A DNA stretch of 64,000 bases from Liolophura sinensis (Eukaryota; Mollusca; Polyplacophora; Chitonida; Chitonidae). The DNA is taken from contig NC_088298.1 in assembly GCF_032854445.1 (NCBI RefSeq), forward strand, positions 18,557,976 to 18,621,975, in the 5' to 3' direction. Under the pieces are notes generated by a model, which saw nothing but the letters and a program-made list of their open reading frames with translations, was not told the DNA's origin and searched no databases. A program made the position numbers and the translations under genes. Positions 51,713-62,100 of the stretch are shown in pieces; position 1 is the stretch's first letter, and the number at the start of each line of letters is the position of its first letter.

Positions 51713-52219
51713 GCCTTGGAGTTTGTTGAACTGGTTGACGGCCTGAAGTGTGATTAAGATGCTTTAAACGAGCACTTGGAGTACAACCACAAGAGAGGTA
51801 AACCGATAGGTGACTGGATTTCACAGATTTTAACGTTGGATATTAGGCCAGTCTGTTATACAAAATAATGTAGTCATTTCGCGGGGACCGCATAGGCTAT
51901 CCGTGTGCTTGTGTAGCTATTTTGAAAAAAATTCCTCTCCATACCCATTGCCCAGCATGTTACTTGTTTCTGAACGTCGTGACGTCCCCTAAGTCTTGTT
52001 GTTGAAATCAAGCCTATGCAGTTTAACATTATTAATGAGGAAAAGAGTTCCATCTGCATTTTCTTTGCCATACCATGGACGTCAGCATACCTATATGTGA
52101 GGATGGTAGCGTTACGTGTCATCAACGGAAGGCAATTATGATAGCATCACTGATTTTAAACGGAGCTTAATACTGTCGACAAGTTAAAAGAATCATGCTT
52201 CATGTGGTTTATCAGGTGT

Positions 52220-52479
52220 TACACTCAAAACATTAATCTGTTCAATTTAACGGAAAATCTATTGTCTGAGTGATGCTAGAATGTCGTCTGTTATTATAGC
52301 ACTATATTATGTCATATTCAACATAATACTTTTTTAATCTAATAGGATCGCTATGTTGAATTAGTAGAACATGTACGTTATATTTAAAAGAATACTGTGC
52401 TGCTATAACAGAATAAATTCTAGCGTCACTCACATAACAGATTTTGTGTTAAATTTAACGGATTAATTTTTTGAGTGTA
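52220..52479. mobile_element. MITE, 260 bp, with ~90-bp terminal inverted repeats
   Basis: It starts TACACTCAAAACATTAATCT and ends with the complement, GGATTAATTTTTTGAGTGTA. Similarity continues inward through GAGTGATGCTAGAATGTCGT on the left and AATTCTAGCGTCACTCACAT on the right. There is no open frame. The superfamily cannot be set without a clear target-site duplication. Confidence 0.85.
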
Positions 52480-53777
52480 TTTTTTACATGAACAGCCACA
52501 ATAAAACTTTGACTGAGGTAAAGTAACAGGAGGGTGCATTTCACCGGTTGCGTGTGATTTAAAAACTAGGACACTGTCGCCGCTGCTCTGATTTGGTACA
52601 CTTCCGTTTTAGACTATATCTCCTACCTAACGCAGAGTCAGGAGTCTTGGAACGTTGTAAAAAAAGTTGTATAAAACATAAACTTCGCATAACAACAAAA
52701 CATGTGTTAACAAGTTTCACATACTACCACACTTGGTAAAGCGGATAAAGGATTAGCGGAACCTGCGATGACTGTGACCAATCCTCACCATACAATACAC
52801 TTTATTCATGAACGCTCCACCTCTCCCATTCAAATGCCACACAAATGGTCAACAACGGGTCATTCATAGAACCTGTATGACCACATTTCCACTAGCTTCT
52901 GCTAGTATACGTCAGTATAACGTAAGAGAAATGCTTATTATCCCACAGCGTCTGTAGTGGTGGCAAAATCTGTGCGTTGAGGGACAATCCAAATTACGGC
53001 TGGGCTATACAGGAGCGAGTTTTGTACATTCAAAGACTTTTCGAAGCTAGCACAGTGAGTACTTTTCAGGTGCATTGTGTTATCTACGTTACCGTTGGCT
53101 AAGTGAATTTGTGTTAAATTTAACGGATTAATTTTTTGAGTGTATTTTTTACATGAACAGCCAGAATAAAACTTTGACTGAGGTAAAGTAACAGGAGGGC
53201 GCACTTCACCGGTTGCGTGTGATTTAAAAACTAGGACACTGTCGCCGCTGCTCTGATTTGGTACACTTCCGTTTTAGACTATATCTCCTACCTAACGCAG
53301 AGTCAGGAGTCTTGGAACGGAGCAGTCCGAGACTGTTCCATCTCAAAGTTGTATAAAACATAAACTTCGCATAACAACAAAACATGTGTTAACAAGTTTC
53401 ACATACTACCACACTTGGTAAAGCGGATTAGCGGAACCTGCGATGACTGTGACAAATCCTCACCATACAATACACTTTATTCATGAACGCTCCACCTCCC
53501 CCATTCAAATGCCACACACATGGTCAACAATGGATCATTCATAGAACCTGTATGACCACATTTCCCCTAGCTTCTGCTAGTATACGTCAGTATAACGTAA
53601 GAGAAATGCTTATTATCCCACAGCGTCTGTAGTGGTAGCAAAATCTGTGGGCTGAGGGACAATCCAAATCACGGCTGGGCTATACAGGAACGAGTTTTGT
53701 ACATTCAAAGACTTTTCGAAGCTAGCACAGTGAGTACTTTTCGGGTGCATTTTGTTATCTACGTTAGCTTTGGCTAA
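52446..53777 (+). repeat. Tandem duplication, two ~665-bp units
   Basis: Unit 1 (52,446-53,110) and unit 2 (53,111-53,777) both begin GTGTTAAATTTAACGGATTA, inside the right end of the MITE, and are nearly identical. Unit 2 has an insert around GGAGCAGTCCGAGACTGTTC and a 7-bp deletion near AAAGCGGATTAGCGG. The minus-strand open frames in each are copies of each other and hold no known domain. Confidence 0.93.
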
Positions 53778-54233
53778 GTGAAGTAAATGTATACCTGCGT
53801 TCAAACAGGTTTTTCTCATTCAGACCCGATATGTGAGCAGACAATTATAGACGAACAGTCGACAAAAATAAACGACCCGGATGAATAATCGCAAGACCTG
53901 TCTCCACCACAAAACTGAGTATATCAAGTGCGAAATTAGGACGGACTCATGCAAATACATGATGTGAACAGTTTGCAGTGATGATGGGCGCAAATTCCAG
54001 GCCAATGAGTTCAATCAGTATGGAAATCCTGCACCATAACCTTTTTATGCCTAGTCGATGTTAAAAACAAATATGTAATTATACAGTTGTAGCATATCCA
54101 ACGCCTACCTAAAATCGATCAGGTGAAATGCGAATAGCGTTCCAGATGGATTAGAGGATCTCACTAGATATCAGTCGGATTAACACAAGAATTACACTTA
54201 TGCCACTAGCAAAACACAATTAGGAAAAGTATC

Positions 54234-54584
54234 TTACATTTTGTTTTTTACAAGTTTGTATACAAGACACATACTTGTTTCTGGACTTGTCGCCATATGT
54301 AAAAAACATCCTCTGATTTCTGTGTTGGGGGAGATTTCTCGCACGGCATGATGGGAAGCAAGTTCATAATGCATCTGGAAACGGGCAGGGTTGAAACTGA
54401 TATACCTCGCTTCCATGTAGTCTCCTAAGATCCGTAATACTCTCTCATAGGTGGACTGAGTCCTGTTTGGTAGTAGACAGAATACTAAGGGGGACACCAT
54501 GCCCTCCACAAAGGCATGCAAGGTGTAGATCTGCTGAAAAATGCGTGTTGATGCAGAGAGGGTCCCATTTCTGTAGGAAAGCAT
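54234..54584 (-). mobile_element. MULE-like transposase fragment, inactive
   Basis: A 116-codon minus-strand frame contains IFQQIYTLHAFVEGM, PLVFCLLPNRTQSTYERVL, FQMHYELASHHAVREISPN and IRGCFLHMA. This is the order of the MULE transposase core (DGTF..LYTLHG, LLPNKT..TYERL, DFE..A, GCFFH). Where the family has the catalytic Asp of DGTF this reads NGTL, and where it has DFE it reads HYE, so two acidic residues are lost. The similarity starts at the left of the core and stops just after GCFLH. No terminal repeats were found. Family assignment is from memory of motif order. Confidence 0.7.
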
Positions 54585-54887
54585 ATTTATATGTTCTATG
54601 AGTGATTATGAGGTACTCCAAGTGTCACTGTAATCCATTGAACATCGTTAAATGTGTCACTGGATCTAAGACGTGAACATCTTTAAAACTGTTTGTCTCA
54701 CTCATGCTGCTAACGGCGCCGCGCGGGGTTAATCCGTTCTTTATCCCCCGGTTAGGCGAAATGCGAACAGGCAAGTTTAAAAAGTAGGCGAGTAGCAAAT
54801 ATCCAACCTACCTGTCCTAGCCAAAACCTACATCTGAAGCCACGTACCAAAGGCTCTACCTGTACCTGACCATCAACCTGGGGATTG

Positions 54888-55005
54888 TCGTAGGTTTTCC
54901 CCGTGCTTTGCCCGGTTTCCTCCCATCATAATGCCTGTCGCCGTCGTATAAGTGAAATATTCTTGAGTACGGTGTAAAATACCAATCAAATAAATAAATA
55001 GATGT
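54888..55005 (+). mobile_element. SINE 3' fragment
   Basis: TTTGCCCGGTTTCCTCCCAT, CGCCGTCGTATAAGTGAAAT, ATTCTTGAGTACGGTGTAAA and an AAATAAATAAATA tail; the 5' part is missing. Confidence 0.9.
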
Positions 55006-55009
55006 ACTC

Positions 55010-56040
55010 GACCACGTGGTTCTTTTCTTTGTTGTCGCTGGTTATGCATTACATTTCAGCCAGCAAAACACTCTTAAACCCCTTTCAAATTATAGTTTAT
55101 TTCTGTCAAGAAGCATCGCTATTGTGATCGGGAATAGAATTATATTGTGTTACATGCTGTAACAACAACGCCAATCTGGTCTGATCCTTTTTTACGATTT
55201 AATCTGAAATTACTCTTAGGTTATGACTTACAGCCCCGTCACAGTGAGAAAAGTAATTTTCTATACCCTTAGTCACTTTCTCAGAAAGTTACTTACTACC
55301 TTAAATCCAACATAGAGGTACTCGCATATTATTACGCGCAAAACATTTTTATGGGGCCAAATCGCGTGCCACGTTTCCACGAGGCTAGGTACGCAAGTCT
55401 GACGTGCCAATATACCGAAAAAGAGGAGCGTTGACAACGTTTACTGTAAATTTATGGCTATATCTAAAAGTGAAATAAACTGTTAGTTACGTGGTAGGCT
55501 CACTATTCTACATATACAGACTATTGGTTTTAATTTTTGACTAAGTTTTTGTCACACATGTACAACCTGATGGTTGTGCTTTAATTGCAACTGTTCATAT
55601 TTTCAACGTGGCGATCTCATTCAACACCTCGACCATTCAGCCCTTAGTCGCGGATTTAGGCACAAGTGCGGAGTGCTACACGAAAGCACGATTGCTTTGT
55701 AGCCCCTTTTGCCACATTGACTAACACTTTACAGAAAATAGTTGGTAACCAAGGCGAAGAAATTATATTACGACTGCAACATTGCATTAAAGAATATGGC
55801 TGCGAAAATCACTGTCGTCTCATCCCCATTAAATTACAGCCACGAAAAAAAAATGTTTTAAAAGGTGAAAGACACCATGCTGATCAAAATAACACGTTAT
55901 ACTTTACGTCACAAACTGAAAATCTTTAAAAGAGAATTAAAAAATATTTTAAAGAGAATTAACCGCATTAGTGAGAGGTGCCTGGGTCATTACGCAAATG
56001 AAAAAAATGAACTTGTATATACCGGTTTTCTCTGTTCTAC
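55010..56040. other. No gene seen; upstream region of the esterase gene
   Basis: AT-rich. A promoter or first untranslated exon of the gene at 56,107 may lie here, but no TATA box stands out. Confidence 0.45.
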
Positions 56041-56106
56041 AGGTGAACTGCACCAACTGAATGACATCATCGATTCTGAACAGGAAGTGAAGACGAGATT
56101 GACATC

Positions 56107-59100
56107 ATGCTTTCCTCGGGGAAAACCAGCTTCTGTTCCGATCTGAAGGCGCGCGTTCTGCTGGATTCTCTCGTTAGATCGGGGTTCTACATGGTTCCCG
56201 TTATTCTCACCTATAATCTAGTAATACTAGCACAGATCTCAACAACAGGACAGACGAAGTTTACAAGGCCTGGTACGTACTAGTCTTAGACAGGAAACTT
56301 CCTTTGCTCGCATTGTTCGCGGAGCGGTCAAAGGCACTCATATATCTATGTATCGAAACAGACATATCAGGCGTCATTCAGTAAGGTCAGTAATCGCAAG
56401 CCCAAATTGCGGGGGTTGGGGGGTGGGGTTTGGGGGGGGCGTGGTGCTTCTTGGCCGAGGTCGTCAGCACGCCTGCGCAACGCAATGACCCAAATGCCGT
56501 CTCACCAATGCGGTCGTTATGAGTTCAAGTCCAGCTTCTTTTACGGCAGTACGTGGGAAGGTCTGACATCAACCTGCGGACGGTCTCTGTCCGGTTTCCT
56601 TCCACCAGAATGCTGATCGCCGTCGTATAAGTGAAACATTCTTGTGTACGGCGTAAAACACCGATCAAATAAATAAACAGATCCATCAATAAATAGATAT
56701 ATTTCCGAGAGGCTCTAATAAGCTAGATCGGTGGATGACAGCTTTGTTTTCGCCACAGTCAACAGGCCATATAAATATAAAATATTATACAGTACGTGCA
56801 CACTGACGAATTTCAGGAGTAGTCAGCTCGACAGAAGTGTCATGCACGAGTTTAATATCACTTGTCCACAGCTCACAGTTCATGATATCGCATCCCCCAA
56901 GCACGCGTTATATATTTTATTTAACGGAAGCAAAGTGTATTAGCTGAGTTGATACTTTAAATGGCTGAATTAAGTTGTTTTAATTAATAAAACAAGCAGA
57001 CGTCTAACAGTATACAAAGGGAGGTAACTGCAATACAACAAACGTGATCGTTGGGTATTCTTACGAGACCGCTGGCTATTTCCCTATGAGTGTACCATTC
57101 CTTTGATTGAGAGCCTTCTCGTTGTATCTCGTGTTTTCTGGAATATTATGTGACCGTGTATTGACCAGCGGAAGAAAAGAACGACTTTTTGACGTATAAT
57201 AAAGAATACTACAGCAAAGAGAGCAAAACTGGAGCGTCTGTGAAAGTGTCATGACTAGACTCATATTCTGATTGTTTTTCTAAATGCTTAAATGGTAGTA
57301 ACTTATATACGCCGAGCACTTTAATAACTGTAACTTGTCATTGTTTTTGTGTTTTCAGATAACAACGCGGAGCCTGAGGCGTACATTACGAAGACCAGCC
57401 GGGACATGTTTTTATTTCAAGATGCCAACTTCACTAAGTCTTTGTGGTTTCACCCGCGGAACTGCACTATGCACAACTACACCCAAACGTATATATCTGG
57501 CTTATCGTCAACATATTTGCAAACATCTTAACAGTGCAATCTAAAATCTCCCACAGTTTAAACCAGATTATTAGGCAGGCCAAAAGTCCTTTTTACAGAA
57601 AGCTGAAAGAACACCAACAATACAACTCGAAGGAACGTGTCAAATGTTTTGTCCAGAAACAGTATATTTTTCTTTGATCTGGCATCATGTGTATCTGACA
57701 CAGTCGGTAACATCAGACTACACCTGGCTTAAACATTTGAAAGAACCTCCTAAAAGGATACACTGTTATGCTGCGAATGAGACAATGCTTAATTCGATGG
57801 TTAAGCACGAACCACATGTCGTATCAACTAATCTGGTGGCAAAAAAGGACAAGCTCTATTTGTGTGATTTATCGAATGCTACATATTATGTGAAATAGGA
57901 ATTGTTTAATGCTTGTTAGCAACAAAACATTAGAATTCAATGTTTATTAACAGTTATAAGGCAGAAAACGACACTTATATCTGCTATTTGGCATAGGACA
58001 ATGTTATATTACGGCAGTCTGAAAGCCTTTTGTAAAGAGTAAAATGCATTTAAACCACCGACTTTTGGCAAAAGCCTTTTCCACGTGATTCCACGTGTGT
58101 CCAACCCCTTTCAGAAAATACTAACTCCAAAAACAATTCACCGCTGGTCAACAAGTCCTCCAATAAATGCCCTCGGTGTAAACAAAATGCCTATGTGAAT
58201 AAATATTGAGCCGCTTCACAAATTACTTTAAAAGAACGATGTTGTTTGTCATAGAATATTTCAAATGTCTTCAATGCCCATGTGGCTTAACGGCTCAGTG
58301 TGTGTTCTGTATTGGCAGAGACACGACGGTATGCTGGTCTGAGCCGAAGGCTACGCCAAAATAAGCTTGTAATGCTTTCGTTTTTGTTCTGTATTGACAG
58401 AGACACGAGAACCTGCCTTCATAGACACGCAACCCAAATTGGCAGGAGCCATTTTGTCTTCGCTGGAGATTCAACCATGAGGATTTTTCACCGTGCTTTC
58501 ATTTCCCTTGTCGGGGATTACAAGAAACCAAAACCGAGCACCAATAGTGGTGCAAATGACAAATTAAACTTTACAACCGTAAGTACCTGTTTGTGGGATA
58601 TGAAAAGAATTAATGTTTCGGAATCTTTACTTCTATTCAGTATACTCAAGTAATATTTATTTACAGTTTGGCTCATGTCAGTGTGAAACTCTGCAAACAT
58701 GAATAACAAAGACATATGTGCGCACCTGTACCGATGCGCGTTTTATGTGTTTACGTGTTTAAGCTCTGTGTAGTAAAAAATGTGTTCTGAAAATACAACT
58801 CATATTTTTTAAGAAATTCTACTGGATACCGTTGATGTTGAGCGGGATACAAGTATTGAGGGACGAACTGGGCGAACATGGAAAAGTGTATCCTACATTG
58901 ATGGTCTACAGCTGTGGACTGGTAAGGGGAGGCCTCCGTAATTAGTTTATGTGTATAGATTCAAGTCCGACTTTCGCCGAAATCTACGTTGGTGAAAATT
59001 GTTGATTTTTACAACTGACTGACGACTTGTTTCCTGAACCAGTGATTGATTATTAACTATCGATCAAATTCACCTAACCCTCAAAACTTGTTTCTCAGTG

Positions 59101-62100
59101 TGAGTGCGATCAGTGTGAGTGCGACCGGTGTGGAAGTCATGCTGGCCGTGGGGCTTCCCGCCAGCATAATAATGCTTGCCGCCGTTATGTAAGTGAATTA
59201 TTTTTGAGACACCAATCAAATAAATCAATAAATCTGGAACAGACTAATATCACTAAAATATTCACTTGTTTATTCATTTGACTGCGCTGATTAAACCACC
59301 GACCTTTGGCAAGTTACTGAAGATGTTTTGTATATATGACGCACCTCATATGCACACCACGCTGGTGGAGGAAAAGTGGTCTTCAGCAAACGCTAGCCAG
59401 CAAAAACCGGCCGTGGAGAGTAGTCGTATGATTCTTGTCACTTAAGACTGTATCTACAAATTTTCTCCCGAAGGACGGATTGTGTCCTAGTGATTGACGG
59501 CAAGTCCATTGACTGTCAGTCAGGCCATAGAATCTTGAGTCCGTAGTTTCATAAATCTGTACACGATTTCACCAGACTTCTTAAATTCAGTAAACTGCTT
59601 AAGTCGATAATGTTTTACCAAAGTCCTACACGCAGTGGAGGCCTCCGTGGCTCGGTTAGCGCGATAGCGCAGCGTAATGACCCAGAAGCCTCTCACCAAT
59701 GCGGCTGCTGTGAATTCAAGTCCAGGTCATGTTGGCTTCCTCTTCGGCCGTACGTGGGAAGGTCTTCCTACAACCTGCGGATGGTCGTGGGTTTGGGTCG
59801 AGCTCTGCCCAGTTTCCTCCCACCATAATGCTGGCCGCCGTCGTATAAGTAAATTTTCTTGAGTACGGCGTAAAACACCAGTCAAAGAAAACTAAATACA
59901 TATTTATTTGATTGGTGTTTTACGCGTGCTCAAGAATATTTATACGGCGACGACCAGCATTGTGGTGGGAAGAAATAGTGCAAAGCTCAGGGAAAACTCA
60001 CGACCGTCCGCGGGCTGCCGTTCCCACGTGCGACTAGGGAGGAATCCACCATGAGCTGGACTTAACTCACAGTGACGGCATATTTGCAGAGCAAACTGTA
60101 GATCATGCACACATGTAAGGACTAGGCGTCACACGTGGTATTAAGTGTATTGACCTTGTAGTTTTAGGCAGTGTTTGGTGCGGTGGGGGTGACGAATGTG
60201 TTATAAGTGTGGCGGAATGGGACACGTCGCTAATATGGCAAAGAATCGTATTGTATGAGATGTGATATAATAAGAGACGCACATCATAGAGAGTAAAAGC
60301 AGTGCAGGGACGTCATTGTGACAAATTACAAATGGTTACACGTAACCGGTAAAATATGGCCTCTTGTCAATTTATTCTAGTTATAGTTTTGTTCTAACTG
60401 CTTGTAGCAAAAAAGTGGCAAATTACACGTTCCCGATGGCTTACGCAGAATTAGATAAAGCAAAATGTAGTGATATTAATTGCAATTTATTCGATATCAC
60501 TGGTCTAGAATTTCTCAAAACGTTGTGTTATGATCGCATTTAGCTTACAACAACGTTAACAACGTCAACAACGTCAGTGACACATTGATCCAGTGGAACA
60601 TGCAGACATTGTTATACATGCATTTCTCTTTATCATCTTTTGGACAGTGGCACATGAAAAAGACAAAAACACTGGAACAAATCGAGTACCCTTCAAACTT
60701 TTCAGGTGATTTATTTTTCATGGTAATTTACGTTCATTTCATTGGATGGTATTCATTTGTTATGATTCTGTTCTAATTTGTGTTTTATATCATTTCTTAG
60801 TCGTTTGGTTTGTGTTAGATGTCGTTTCGGAAACGTCCAAATTGGTTAACGGCAACTAAACGAATGTGTATTCTGATGCAAAGATTCATCGTTGAACTGA
60901 AGAAATTTTAATCTATGATAGCTAATTATTTTATATACGTAAATTATATAATATATTATTTGTTTGTTCGCAGCGAAATTTTCAAAGGTGCTGCCCTACA
61001 TGACAAAGCTATCACGTAACGCGCCATTCCTATGGATGAAGTATGGTGAGCAATTCTCATATTGTCTTCATAAACTACAGAAATGCATTTTGAATAATGA
61101 AGCCCCAGTGTATTTGAACAGACATTTTCTAAATGGGCCAGCACTGCTCTTTGGTTAAGTTAAACACGTTTGTGCCGCGCTGTCATGGGCATTCACTCAT
61201 TCATTTTAATATTCCAGGGATCTGTCATTTGCCCTGGATTTGCTCCTTACTACTACGGTTAACATCGCTATTTATTTTTAAAGAATGAAAACAGCTCATG
61301 CTGGCATCCTCTCCGACCGTACGTGGGAAGGTTTTCCAGCAACCTGCGGATGGTCGTGGGTTTCCACCGGGCTTTGCCTGGTCTCCTCCCACCATAATGC
61401 TGGCTGCCGTCGTATAAGTGAAATATTCTTGAATACGGCATAAAACACCAATCAAATAAATAAATAATGAAAAAACAGGTAACGTAATAAATCAATGCAC
61501 GTTAAAGAGAGTCGGATTGGTCGGTGACTGGTTAATTTGACAAATAGGCCAGTTCAGGGTATTGCATGAAAACAAAGCTGACGTTTAGGTGCGGAGCACC
61601 TCTTTAAGCGTCAAGTAGCCTGCAATCTTTGACCCCGGGAATCCACTGTCAGACAATCAGCTTCGATTCTGTACCCCTTCAAGAGAATGCCTTGTTTGTA
61701 TTAGCTCTAAATTAGGTTTGATAAATCAATAAGGTATGCGTAATTTGGATGCTACGATCCCGATGACCGTCAAAATTTAAGTAAAAAGTCTCGAGTATTA
61801 CGTTTAACTACAGTGATCACCGACACCAAAAGTGGACGCGACGCGTTGTCAACACCAACCGTTCTGGTTTGTACGCTTTTACATCCATTTACAGCCCGTG
61901 TTATTTATTTTTATTCACCACATATCCATTGTGAATACCGATCACGATTTCCAAACTCCATTGTATCTTCTGTTAATCAACTTTGTGTAAACCGACTCAG
62001 CCTGCTGATGGGCAACCCTTCCCACCGCCATTATCACCACTGGGGGCCAGATAAGTCAGAGAAAGAGGATAATGTTTGAAAAACTTCTCTAATTATCTAA

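Noticed and set aside
53613-53819. Paired minus-strand frames at 52,938 and 53,613 as a small gene family
   Set aside because: They are the two units of a recent tandem duplication; the same DNA twice is not evidence of coding.
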